Shown here: positions 35,014 through 47,812 of the stretch, piece by piece
Position numbering within the stretch: position 1 is the first letter of the stretch
Layout: the number at the start of each line of letters is the position of its first letter
Origin: Allium sativum
Taxonomy: Eukaryota; Streptophyta; Magnoliopsida; Asparagales; Amaryllidaceae
Reading direction: 5' to 3'
Length of the DNA: 64,000 nucleotides
Assembly: GCA_030737875.1 (NCBI GenBank)
Contig: CM060912.1
Location: forward strand, 884,267,199-884,331,198
Made by a program: the position numbers and the translations under genes
Notes under the pieces: model-generated
The model's database searches: none
What the model saw: the letters and a program-made list of their open reading frames with translations, nothing else
What the model was told of the DNA's origin: nothing

Positions 35014-38000
35014 ACTGGACCACGCCGCTAACGCAGAACAGGTTTACTCCTTGTGAATACCAGTGCATAAAAGTTCGCAATAACTTTTGGAAAATGAAGC
35101 TATCATAAGCTCATCCCACATCACACAATGCAAGCGCACACCAGATGGGCGAGTTTTGCCTTATGATAACCAAAAATGTTTTTGATACATGAAAAATCCT
35201 CTTTCATATTTTTATTAGTGCATAGTTAAAAAAACCTTTTGAAAGTAAATATATTAATCCAGCTGGCATAATGCCCTATCGCATTACACTGACCTAATCC
35301 TTCTAGTAACCAGCAGGATATATAAAAAAACCTGTACGGGATCGTAGTGGATATTGGGTTTCCAACATGATGGTTCCTGGTACGCAAGATCATTCGTGGG
35401 CTCACAAACTTTCTTGTGCGCACATCATCCTAGTACTCGCGGTTAATGCCCAGACTCGAACTACGTTATACTAGCCCACCATACATGAATTAGAGTCCCA
35501 GACTAGAGACTTTGTAGTGCCCTTTCCTCATCACGTTCTAGTGCACCAAACATACGAAACAACATAAAAAAATCTGACTACCAGTTTTCCATCAACCCGA
35601 GGAATAAGGTTCGTCGAGGTCATGATATACCCGAAGCTACACTTCAATAAACCATGCTTTGATCATCAATAGCTCATCACATAACTCAAGTATGCCACAT
35701 TGTCCATTCACCACGCATCACTGGTATCTACCGATATATAACCTCTAAGCTCATATGTCTCAAAGAAAGGTGTTAAGCTAAGAGAATAAATTTTCCACAA
35801 GCAGATATATATTAATAAAGATCAGTGCTACGCAGTCATTTACAATGTCAAACACACAATCCATAAAAGTTCATCCTAGGTCTGAACGAAACCAAAATCC
35901 GGAATTCCTCCAAGTAAGTTCGGACTTCTTGCCACTTAACTGATATAAAATCCATCTGCAAATAAGAGCCATCCATTCGAGACATTCGTCAAGTCGCCCT
36001 CACGATGTGAAGGGTCCAGGTCTTCAATGTCATCTCCAATGTCTTCAATTGCTCATTAACGTCGTATTATTACTTGGAATGGTTTTCGGACCTATATCTG
36101 ATCCCGGTCTTTCCAAATAATAAGCGTACTTTTAAAACAATAGCTATGGACCTTAGAGGATTTTCAATTCAAATCTCCTTCCACGTCTTTATCAATGCAT
36201 TTACAAATCAAGGTCGGATTTATTCTATATTTCATAAATCCCATTACCACTTTAACTCATTCTTTGGAATCCAATATTCATTTTACCAACCTTTAATTTC
36301 AAAACATAATTCTTCGTTATCTTTTTCTTAAGTCTTAAAATTTTCCAAATCATTATTTGGATTAAAATTCTACTTACGATAATCCAAAACAATTGATATT
36401 CAAACATAAGTGTACATAGAGCTTAATTGACTTATATTTGATATCAATTCACAAAATCACTGAACGCTGTCAGCAAGATCTTGATGTAAATATTTTTTTA
36501 TATTTCTGATACTATTCGTCAATCCCTAGAATTTCATATCCAATATTTGAAGACTATCTCTATCCGAACTCATTTATTTATATTTCAAAACATCCGGATC
36601 TTAACTTAAAATTGGTAAATATATTATCATACAAAATATTTAAATAACTCACGAATTTTCCAAAACATTTTAAAATCTGTTAAAAAACATATTACTTAAA
36701 GTTCAAGTAAAAGTTCATGGGTTATTACTTTCCAAACCAATCATTTACAAAGAAGTGTTATTATAACGTTTTAAAAATGTTACCAAAAGTGCTGCAAAAT
36801 AGCTATTTAAATCAAATAGATTTAAAATCATTCAAAATTCAATATTTTCAATTCAAATCACATTTAAATAATAAAATATGATTTAACATAATTTTCCTAA
36901 ATTTTTAATAATTTTTATAAATTCGTTTTATAAAATTTTCAATTACATTAACCGAACTACATGTATAGTGACCTTTTCTACATTTGGTTTAAACATAACT
37001 AAAAACCATACATTAGAATTTGAAAATTCCTTATCTGTTCAAAAGCTATCATTTATAGAAATCTAACATTTTTGTTTCACATCAATCCGATTTAAAATAC
37101 TATAGTTATAGCAGTTTGAAACTTATGGTCGACATTCACGAACTGTCGCTACACGATACGTTCTATTCAGACCGCATAACGATTTAAAATATCAATCGTC
37201 CGAATCTTTTCCAAAGTAGATTTGAATTTCCATAACTTCAATTTAAAAACCACACAAATCTTAATATAAAATAATATTTTTTTCCAAAACTCGTCCAATT
37301 GTTTCCAAAATTTACAACTAGTCGTTATAAAAATAATGGAAACAACTGTATGTATAAAACACAATGTTTATATACATAACTCAAAATTATTTTCCTAGCT
37401 GATTTTCAAAACCCGATTAACCTTTGATAGCTCATAAATAGTTGAAAATGTTTCCCAAAACCGTTCCCGTCTTTTACGAGTACCATTCGTACTTACTTGA
37501 CATAAATTCCCAAACAGTTTTGAAACCCAAATTCAAAACTTAATTTCCAACTATTAATTAAAATAATAAATTCACCATTTATATAGAAGGAAGATTTGAA
37601 TCTATTACTCATATAATTCATAACTACAGTGTGTGCAACCAACCATAATCAGCCATATGAACATGCATGAATTCATCAATCATAACAAATTAAATAACCA
37701 TTCAATTGTGCACAAAAGCGTTACGGTCAATAACGCTTATCAGTGTTCATTGTATTTCTAACTACATGAACATCGCATACAATAACAAACATCCATAAGC
37801 AACCAACCATCTTCACCCAATTATAATTACTTTTGACTAATTATAATTAATGCATTTCTACTAATTTAAAAATAATTAAATTAGAAGTTCTCACCGCCAT
37901 TGCTTCCAAAATCTTCATTGTTAGAGACCCGAATCAACTGCGAACAAACCAATGGACGACGCAACTGTTATGCATATACTTCACTTCTTTTCAATCCCAT

Positions 38001-39913
38001 TTCTATTAGCAGTTGGTGATTTCTTTGCTAATTAAGTATTAGAACATAATTTATAATGACGTACGTCATATATAAATTTAGGGACTTTTATTTTACCATA
38101 AATTTGTATTTAATCAAAATTGTCAATATTGTATATCAATATGTTGTATTTGTTCATACGATTATAATGCCACCAACAACGAGTGAATTGGAGCTGAATC
38201 GAATGAGTTATAGGTGTTTAAAAACTAATCTAAACTTAAATAATTAAATAAAATCATATCCAATAACCGACACAAACCCCAATTCCTTATCATGTTCAGA
38301 CCCGACCCGTTCTCCCTCTCACTCTTCTTCCTCCTGATCTTTCTTTTCACACAACTTGGAACCCATTTGCACGTGTGCATAGTGCATGTGCACATCCTAA
38401 TCGTTCCACCATACTCCAATCTAAGACCACCCATAAACTCGTCTTCGCCTCCTCACACGACTGCACCCCATCACCCAAAGCCCGCCGCCTCCAATCAACA
38501 TCCGTTATGCCATGGCCGAAACCTGTAGCATTTAAATCATGCACAACCAAAAATTTCGCAACCTCATTTCTTGCTCCGAACTTTCCAAAATTTTACGACA
38601 AGAACGCTCTCTCCATCCTCGTCGTCATGCCAAGCTTTGTTTCACCGATCACTGCCTCCATTGCCAATGAACCCAAACCCTCTCTGAACAATTCAAGTTG
38701 TCGATGGAATCGTCCTAGTTAAATCTAAAAAATACTACATCTCCAGTTGATCTTAAAGACATAGACGACATCGAGTGATTCTTTCCGAATTGAAAGATAT
38801 GAATTTTCGAAGTTCTTAACATATATTATCTATTTTCTGTAAATCTGAGATATCTCTCTCATCTATCAATGAAATTTTGATACGTTGATTTCAAAAAATC
38901 AGAAATGATGATCTGAACAAGTCTTATGTTGATCATTTGAGACAATTATGAATGGATTAGGAGATGTGGATTTTTGCAAGAGTGGAAATGTAAATTTCCA
39001 TTTACCGGAAATGCAACAGAGAAATAAGAAGAAGCACGTGAGGAGAACATTGTATTCGAAGTTGTTGTATTACGGGGGGAATATGTGTGTTTATATAGGT
39101 TTTAGGAAGGGTATTCTAGTAATTTAATTAAGGGACACTTAGCTCTTTTCATATAGCCTATTACATGCATGTAGACACATAAGAGGACACCTCACACTCA
39201 TCCTTATCCTAAGGCAATTTAAAATTAATTTACCTTAGCAACATCTTCATAACACTTAAATTGTAACAAATTATCAACACTTAAAAATGTAAGCATTTCA
39301 TTACCTCTAGATTGTGGTTATTACAATACAAACATCAATGTTCATGTTATCATATTTTAAATAACATTTACAACCTATTAGTATTCTAAAAACATTTTTT
39401 TTATTATATTACCCAATTAATATATACATATATTTACCAAAATAATATTAACCAAAATAGTTTTAACTTTATTTTGGAACTTGATAAATTGTTATAAATA
39501 TATATATATATGTGTATGATTGTAACTTAACTATATAAACATCATTATATGTTAAAATCAAATCATATCTTATTAAAAATATTTGTTTTAATTTATATTT
39601 GTTTAATAAAATCTTATCTTTATATAGGCTTTAAAAATAGGTTAACCATTCTTTAAAAAAAATACATATCCTTATATCTTAATAAAAACTTTATTTTTCA
39701 AACAATATATCTCAATTAGTTTAAAATATTAGTAATGTTTAATTTTTAGAAAACTATTTAGATTCAAAAAAAACTTATTCAAGCTTACAAAAATCAATAT
39801 AAAACCAAGTTAAAATAGACTTGATTCAAAAATATAAACAAGTATCATTTTCTTAAATACTAAATTTATATTAATTCCTTGTTTTAAAACTTTGAAAATC
39901 TTGGATCATTACA
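35014..39913 (-). repeat. B left LTR (partial)
   Basis: Aligns to 41449-47344. It ends in GATCATTACA before the polypurine tract. It contains palindromes such as AATTATAATTA repeated (37840-37860), a 9-bp hairpin CTAATTTAA/TTAAATTAG (37861-37884) and a GC-richer island (38280-38720). Confidence 0.8.
39090..39097 (-). promoter_or_regulatory. Candidate TATA box of B left LTR
   Basis: The minus strand reads TATATAAA followed by CACACATATTC. The same site is kept in the right LTR at 46788-46795. Confidence 0.45.
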
Positions 39914-41174
39914 ATCTTCCCCCTTAAAACTTTTTGTCCTTGAAAATGAGAGGTTGTAAAATTTATAGTTATATATACAACAACATACTTTCCAATGCCA
40001 AATTTATATTTAAACAAAATAATCAATAGGATTAAAATTTTGAAGATTTCATATAAATTAAACTCGTCAAAACTATTTTTGTTAACTTAATTGCAATAAT
40101 TAAACTTGAAATTAAAATATGAAATAATTCTTAATTCTAAAACATTAGAAATCGATTTCAAAATTTTGGGAACCAAACTCTCAAATAAATATTCCTTTTC
40201 CCAAAACATTCAATTATCTTGCAAAAATAGAATCTTGGATAAATTCAACATTTTGAAATTCGTTTGTGCTTAATACAAATCCAAAGTAAGAGATAACTCC
40301 AAATACTTGTTTAAAGTTTTCAAATGTAAAACTATGTTATTAATCTACTTGTCCATGGATTTGTCAAAGCAAGGAAACGGAAAGGTTCAGGAACAAGGTT
40401 GGACAGTTTCAAAATTCAAGCATGACAATCGAATAGATAATGGTAAACAAAAGATGATGATGGGTCAAGGAAAAGCAAAACACAGCGAAAAGTGAAGAGG
40501 TAGAATTATATTTTCAAAACACTAATTCTATTTCATTTTATTCAAATTATTTCCAATTTGATATTAATCCATTTACAATTCAATTTATACTTTACAAATA
40601 ATCAAAATGTCGCTTATTTAAATTTCGCTTATCTATCCCAATTCATATTTATCAAATTTTTTTTTTTTGGATTTATCCAAACAATTTTAAACACTTATCT
40701 ACCGGTTTTTAAGTATTTCTCGACATTTCAATCGGAATCATATAGTCATCTCACTTTTCGAACGAAAATAAATGTCTGATGATGTTGCAATCATCATCAG
40801 AATTATCTTCAAGCGACTAGAATGTGATTCTATATCTATCCATTATATATTGGATATCATATATACGTTGATTAGGAGTATATGCAAAATCTTCTTATAC
40901 TCGATAGTCTAATCTTGATGTCCAATAAAATACTCAAAACTCTTATCATAAGTTATATTTCAAAATAATTACACTTTCATAACGATTTAATTTATTTCAA
41001 AATAATTTGCATTTTCAAAATACGCTCTCTCAAACATAATACTCCAGAATCTCATTCTAGGATATTACTAACCCTATCTCTAATGAGATATTATAACTCT
41101 GATGAGTTCTTTTTCTTTACTAAAATATGTCATACCCCATAGCTTTGTATAAACCAAAACTCTGATACCAATTT
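39914..41174 (-). mobile_element. B internal domain, non-coding
   Basis: About 1.26 kb with no gag or pol frame. The polypurine tract (39914-39925, minus strand AAGGGGGAAGAT) is on the left. The primer site is at 41159-41170. A block shared with A and C lies at 40772-40855 and another at 41053-41105. Confidence 0.8.
41159..41170 (-). other. B primer binding site (Met tRNA), one base changed
   Basis: The plus strand reads ACTCTGATACCA where A2 has GCTCTGATACCA. It lies about four bases from the LTR start. Confidence 0.75.
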
Positions 41175-44100
41175 TGTAACGCTCTGGTCTTTTTCAACCA
41201 TCAAACAACGACTATGCTTCGTAATGGCATTACGATGGTACCCCAGCACCTTGTTTTTTGGCCAGCCTCTCGACTGTCGCAGCCTCATGCCTAACCAACC
41301 CCTCTTGGGACATGTAGAAGTAAGAGTCTCCCGCTTTCCACCAAACCAAGAGCGAGAACCCCCTATCACGCATCCTCATGCCAAACAAGGACTAGTGTGA
41401 AAAACTCAAAATAATTGTTTTTAGAGTTTATTTTAAAATTAGTTAGTTCACCGGACCACGCCGCTAATGCGGAACGAGTTCAATCCATGTGAATACCCAC
41501 GCGTAAAAATTCGCGATGACTTTTGAAAAATGAAGCTATCATAAGCTCGTCCCACATCACAAAATGCAAGTGCACTAGATGGGGGAGTTTTGTCTTATGA
41601 TAACCAAAAATGCTTTTAATACATGAAAATCCTCTTTCATATTTTTATTAGTGCATAGAGAAAAAAACATTCGAAAGTAAATAAATTAATCTAGCCAGCA
41701 TAATGCCCTATCCCATTACTCTGACATAATCCTGCCAGTAACTAGCAGGCTATACAAACAAAACCGTATAGGCTCATATTAGAGATTGAGTTTCCAACAT
41801 GATGGTTCTTAGTATGAAAGATCATTCGTGGCCTCACAAATTTTCTTGTGTGCATCATCCCAGCTGTTAATGTCTAGACCCGAACAACGTTATACTTGCC
41901 TACCATACATGAATCAGATTACCTAATAAATTGCGTCCCAAACTGGGATTTTGTAGTACCCTTTCATCATCACGTCCTGGTGCACCGAACATACGAAATA
42001 ATATAAAAAATATGACTACCAGTTTACCATCAATTGCCACATTGTCCATTCACCATGCATCACTGATATCTATAAATATATAGCCTCTAAGCTCATACAA
42101 CTTAGAGAATGTGTTAAGCTAAGAGAATAAATTTTCTACCACGAAGCAAATATATTAATAAATATCAGTGTTGCACGGTCAATTACAATGTCGGACACAC
42201 AATCCATAAAGGTTCGTCTTGGGTCTAAATGAAACCAAAATCTGGAATTCCTCCAAATACGTTCGAACTTCTTGCCACTTAACTGATATAAAATCTGTCT
42301 GCAAAAGGAAGCTGACCATTCAAGACATTTAGCAAGTCGCCCTTACGATATGAAGGGTCTGGTTCTTCAATGTCGTCTCCAATGTCTTCAATTGCTCCAT
42401 AACGTTGTATTATTACTTGGAATGGTTTTCGGACCTATATCTGATCCTGGTCTTTCCAAATAATAAGCATACTTTTAAAACAATAGCTATGGACAATATA
42501 GGATTTTCAATTCAAATCTCCTTCCACATCTTTATCAACTCATTTACAAATCATGGTTGGATTTGTTCTAAATTTCATAAATCCCATTACCTCTTTAACT
42601 CTTTCTTTGGAATCCAATATTCATTTTACCAACCTCTAATTTCAAAACATAATTATTCATTACCTTTTCCTTAAGTCTTTAGATTTACCAAATCTTTATT
42701 TTGATTAAAATTCTATTTACGATAATCCGAAACAATTGATATTAAGGCATAAGTTTCATAGAGTTTAATCGACTTATATTTGATATCAATTCGTAAAATT
42801 AGCTAACACTATCAGTAGAATCTTGATGTAAATATTTTCTAATATTTCTGATAGTATTTGTACAACCTTGGAATTCCATGTCGAATATTTGAAAACTATC
42901 TCTATCCAAACTCATTCCTTTATATTTCAAAAATTCTGGATTTTAACTTAAAATTGGTAAATATATTACCATACATATTTAAATAACTCTTGAATTTTCC
43001 AAAACATTTGAAAATCCATTAAAAAAATATTACTTAAAATTCAAGTAAAAGTTCACAAGTTATAATTTCCAAACCAATCATTTACGAAGAAGCTTTATTA
43101 TAACGTTTTAAAAATCTTACCAAAAATGCTACAAAAATAGCTATTTAAATCAAATAAAATTAAAATCATTCAAAACTCAATATTTTCAATTCAAATAGCT
43201 TTTAAATAATAAAATATGATTTAACATAATTTTCCTAAATTTTAATAATTTTTATAATTCTGTTTTATAAAAATTCCAATTACAGTAACCGAACTGCACA
43301 TATAGTGACCTTTTCTAAATTTGGTTTAAACATAACTTGAAAACCATACATTAGAATTTGAAAATTCCTTATCTATTCAAATGCTATCATTAATAGAAAT
43401 CCAACATTTTTCATTTCACGTCAATCCGATTTAAAATACTATAGTTACAGCGGTTTGAAACTTATGGTCGACATTCGACAAACTGTTGCTACGCGACACA
43501 TTCTATTCAAACCAAATAACGATTTAAAATATCGATTGTCCGAATCTTTTCCAAAATAAATTTGAATTTCCATAACTTCAATTTAGAGACCATATTCCAA
43601 TTTCCAAATCTCCATTACAAATTGAGTTGAATCTTAATATAAAATAATAATTTTTCCCAAAATTTGTCCAATTGTTTCCAAAACTTACAACTAACCGTTA
43701 TAAAAATAATGGAACCAACCATTTGTATAAAACACAATGTTTATATACATAACTCAAAATCATTTTCTGAACTGTCAAAACCTGATTAACCTTCGACAGC
43801 TCGTAAATAGTTGAAAACATTTCCCAAAATTGTTCCCATCTTTTACGAGTATCCTTCGTACTTACTTAACTTAAATTCCAAAACAGTTTTGAAACCCCAA
43901 TTCAAAACTTAATTCCCAACTATTAATTAAAATAATAAAATCATCATTTATATGGACGGAAGATTTGAATTTATTACCCATATAATACATAACTACAGTG
44001 TGTCCATAATCAACCATATGAACATGCATGAATTCATCCATCATAACAAATTAAACAACCATCCACTTCTGCACAAAAGCGTTACGGTCAATAACGCTTA

Positions 44101-44635
44101 TCGGTGTTCATTGTGCTTCTAACTAAATGAACATCCATCAAACATCACATACAATAACAGACATCCATAAGCAATCAACCATCTTCAATCAATTATAATA
44201 ACATTTGACTAATTATAATTAACCAATTTCTTACCCTTTTCTACTAATTTAAAAATAGTTAAATTAGAAGTTCTCACCGCCATTGCTTCCAAAATCTTCA
44301 TTGTCAGAGACCTGAATCAACTGCGAACAAGCCAGCAGAGTACGCTACCGTTATGTGTATACTTCTCTTCTTTTCAATCCCATATCTATTAGCAGTTGGT
44401 GATTTCTCTGCTAATTATATATTAAAATATATTTTATAACGATGTACAACATATACAAATTTAGGGACTTTTATTTTACCATAAATTTGTACTTAATCAA
44501 AATTGTCAATATTATATACCAGTGTGTTGTATTTGTTCATACGATTCTAAAGCCACCAACAACAAGTGAATTGGAGCTAAATTGAATAACTTATGGGTGT
44601 TTAAAAACTAATCTAAACTTAAATAATTAAATAAA
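41175..44635 (-). repeat. B right LTR, segment before the Mutator-like insertion
   Basis: It starts TGTAACGCTCTGG after the primer site. From 41449 it aligns to the left LTR. The 9-bp target TTAAATAAA is at 44627-44635. Confidence 0.8.
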
Positions 44636-45980
44636 GTGAATATTAGGCACACATCCCTAAAACGAAACTTAATTAGGCTCACATCCGGTCATAAACTTAT
44701 TGTAAATTTAGTCCCTGTTTTCAAAAACATATAAAAAAATATTAAAAAAATATTAAAAAACCATGTAAATTCGTATTTAATTAAAACAATTAATCGTGAA
44801 AAAAATCAGATCAAAAAAACATTAAAAACAACGTCGAAATCATGAAATACAGAAAATCAACGAAATGCAGTAAATTGCATCAAAACATGCATATAAATCG
44901 ATTAGTTGCATACATGTATGCATTTATTTCAAATCTGCGTCAAAACTGCAGTATAAATGCATACATGTATGCACATATTGTTAAAACATGCATCTGCCGA
45001 TGCATTTGTTTAAAAACTGCATACCTACGTGCAACTTATTCACGTTTGCATGTATTTTGACATATATGCACACATGTATGCAGTTATATAGAAAAACTGC
45101 ATACATGTATGCAATTTTTCAAACAGGCGTGCATAAATATATGCATGTGTATTCGAATAGTTGCATAAATGTATGCAACTATTCGTAAAAGTTGCATACA
45201 TTGATGCAACTTTTTTTTTTTTAATTTCTGTGGACTTCCGAGAATATTTACAGATTTTAGAATTTTTTTTTTTTAAGTGATAGCGCCTGAAAATTTGGAC
45301 AGAAAACGAAAGAGGCGGAGGTATGGAAAGTGGCAGGCGGAAGATTCCAGGCGGCAGCTAAAATAGGGGGCGGGTTTACAGAGAAAACATTAATTACAGG
45401 GATGTATTGTGAATTTAAAACTTGCAAAATAGTTGCATACATGTATGCAACTTTTGCCAATAGTTGCATACATGTATGCAAGTATTTCTGAAGCTGTTTT
45501 AGTTGAAAATGCATGCAGAAACCTGCATACATGTGTGCAACTATTTGAAATACTTGCACACATGTATGCAAGTATTTACATGTGAAAATAAAATATGTGC
45601 AGAAACTTGCATACATGTATGCAACTATTTTAAATACTTGCACACATGCATGCAAGTATTGCATGTAAAAATATAACGGAGAAATACTTGCACAGATGAA
45701 TGCAAGTATTCCAAATATGTGCATGATTTGATGCAAATTACTGCATTTTTCGTTGTTTTCTGTATTTTTTCGATTTTGATGCATGTTTTGATTTTATTAT
45801 GATCTGAATTTTTGGGCGAGTACATGTTTTATTTAAATACGAATTTACGTGATTTTTTTATATTTTTTTAATATTTTTTTTATGAATTTTCGAAAAACAG
45901 GGACTAAATTTACAATAAGTTTATGACCGGGTTTTTTTATATATTTTGAAACCTAATAGGGACCTCTAAAAAACGCACCC
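44636..45980. mobile_element. Mutator-like non-autonomous element with long inverted repeats and a palindrome array
   Basis: It is 1345 bp, flanked by a perfect 9-bp duplication TTAAATAAA (44627-44635 and 45981-45989). The left LTR of B has the empty site near 38236-38252. Inverted repeats of roughly 200 bp or more are clear from about 44690 inward and 45930 inward (GGTCATAAACTTATTG, AATTTAGTCCCTG). The outermost 50 bp or so match poorly. No transposase is encoded. The 9-bp duplication and long inverted repeats fit the Mutator superfamily. Confidence 0.8.
44908..45705. repeat. About 13 copies of a TTGCATACATGTATGCAA-type palindrome
   Basis: The 14-bp core GCATACATGTATGC is self-complementary. 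Exact or near copies lie near 44908, 44959, 45066, 45097, 45163, 45192, 45431, 45462, 45523, 45554, 45606, 45637 and 45686. They occur on both sides of a GC-richer centre (45270-45400), often in pairs about 31 bp apart. Confidence 0.85.
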
Positions 45981-47344
45981 TTAAATAAAATCATACCCAA
46001 TAACCACCCCAAAGCCCAATTCCTTATCATGCTCAGACCCGACCCGTTCTCCCTCTCACTCTTCTTCTTCCTCCCGTTCTTTCTTTTTATGCAACCTGAA
46101 ACCCATTTGTACATGTGCACATCCCAATCGCTCCACCATCGCATCCTCACTCGACTGCACACCATCACCCAAAGCCCATCGCCTTTGATCAACATCTGAA
46201 ATGCCATGGCCAAGATCTAGCATTTAAAACATGCGCAACCCAAAATGTAGCAACCTTATTTCTTGCTCCGGACTTTCTCAAATTTTGCGACAAGAAAGCT
46301 CTTTCCATCCTTGTCGTCATGCCAAGCTTCGTTTCACCGATCACTGCCTACATTGCCAAAGAACCCAAACTTAATTCCAAACAATTCAAGTTGTCGACAC
46401 AGAATTGTCCTAATTTAATATGAAAAATACTATGTCTCCAGCTGATATTAACGACACAGATGGCGTCGAGCGATTCTCTCCGAATTGAGAGATACGAACT
46501 TTTGAAGTTCTCAACATTCATTATCTCTTTTCTGTAAATCTAAGATATCTCTCTCATCTATCAATTAAATTCTGATTCGTTGATTTCTAAAAATCAGAAA
46601 TGACAATCCAGAAAAGTTTTATGTTGATCATTACAGCCAAATATGAATGGATTAGGAGATGTGGATTTTTGCAAGAGTGGAAATGTAAATTTCCATTTAC
46701 TGGAAATGCAACAGAGAAATAAGAAGAAGAAGCACGAGAGGAGAACATTGTATCTGAAGTTGTTGTTTTATGTGGGGAATATGTGTGTTTATATAGGCTT
46801 TAGGAGAGGAATTCTGGTAATTTAATTAAGGGACAAAAGTCTCTTTTCATGTAGCTTATTACATGCATGTAGACACATTAGAGGACACCTCACACCCATC
46901 CTTATCCTAAGGCACTTTAAAATTAATTTACCTTAGCAACATCTTTGAAATACTTAAAATTGTAACAAATTATCAACACTTATAAATGTAAGCATTTCAT
47001 AGATTATGGTATTTACAATAAAATTCATGTTATCATATTTTAAATAACATTTACAACCTATTAATATTCCAAAAACATTTATTTTAATGTATTACCCATT
47101 TAATATATACAAATATTTACCAAAATTATATTAACCAAAATAGTCTTAAATTTATTTTGGAACTTAATAAATTGTTATAAAAATTTATATCCTTGTAACT
47201 TAACTATATAAACAACATTATATGTTAAAATCAAATGATATCTTATTAAAAGTATTTGTTTAAATTTATGTTTGTTTAATAAAATCTTATGTTTATATAG
47301 GCTTTAAAAATAGGTTAGCCATTCTTTATAAAATACACATCCTT
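45981..47344 (-). repeat. B right LTR, segment after the Mutator-like insertion
   Basis: It continues from TTAAATAAAATC and aligns to 38244-39675, then stops near 47344. The last 240 bp or so of the LTR, present at 39675-39913, are missing here. Confidence 0.75.
46788..46795 (-). promoter_or_regulatory. Candidate TATA box of B right LTR
   Basis: TATATAAA on the minus strand; same context as 39090-39097. Confidence 0.45.
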
Positions 47345-47812
47345 TTGAAAACATGATGCACATACCCTAAATATACCGGAAATTCCTATATGAATGCAAC
47401 ATTGTGAAAATCAAAATACCTTTTTCAACCAATTTTTCCCACACTCTTACAAAGCAAGAGCACAGCTCATCCAATTTTTGCATCCAAAATCCTACCAACC
47501 AACTTTTAAAACTTCTAATTTCAGAAAATTTAATTATCTAAATCTTTGTTCCTCTCAATACTTTGAGGAAATCTTGTTTTTATTGCTATCTTGTAATGTT
47601 TGTTTCCTATTTTCTTTTGTCGCTCAATTATTTTTATAGCGATTTACTAAGGACTTCATTAATTAGAGAAAAGTTTTTTCCACACAAAGATAAAACACTA
47701 CTACAATAGAAGATAACTTCAAAGTACAAGTTTTCACTATAAAAGTCAAACTAACAAAGATAGTCAAGCTCTAAAACGGAGAAGTCCTACATGCAGTAAC
47801 ACCGACAACAAT
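47345..47812. other. AT-rich stretch without recognisable gene
   Basis: This lies between the truncated B LTR and the broken gene. No repeat unit, LTR end or coding signal is evident. It may be the 3' end of the transcription unit at 47813-49301 or part of the D LTR. Confidence 0.5.

Larger units (their letters stand above)
35014..47344 (-). mobile_element. Element B: older LARD-like retroelement
   Basis: Minus-strand element whose left LTR is cut by A1 (its outer part lies beyond the window) and whose right LTR carries a Mutator-like insertion and loses its last 240 bp or so. LTRs of about 5 kb surround a 1.26-kb interior. The two LTRs differ visibly (many substitutions and small indels, roughly one in ten by eye), so it is older than A1, A2, C and the chromovirus. 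It has no coding capacity. Confidence 0.8.

Noticed and set aside
36074..36331. 85-codon frame kept open in both B LTRs (also 42405-42674)
   Set aside because: The two copies are LTR duplicates and the frame is antisense to the element. The residues are low-complexity Phe, Ile and Ser. No family is recognised, and openness in both may be chance.
38280..38722. Possible host gene in the B GC-richer island
   Set aside because: Frames of 60-115 codons occur on both strands with no recognised motif, and the two LTR copies do not preserve the same frame clearly.
45257..45784. 175-codon minus-strand open frame in the Mutator-like element
   Set aside because: It is made of the palindrome array translated into His, Met, Cys and Tyr-rich repeats. 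There is no transposase motif.
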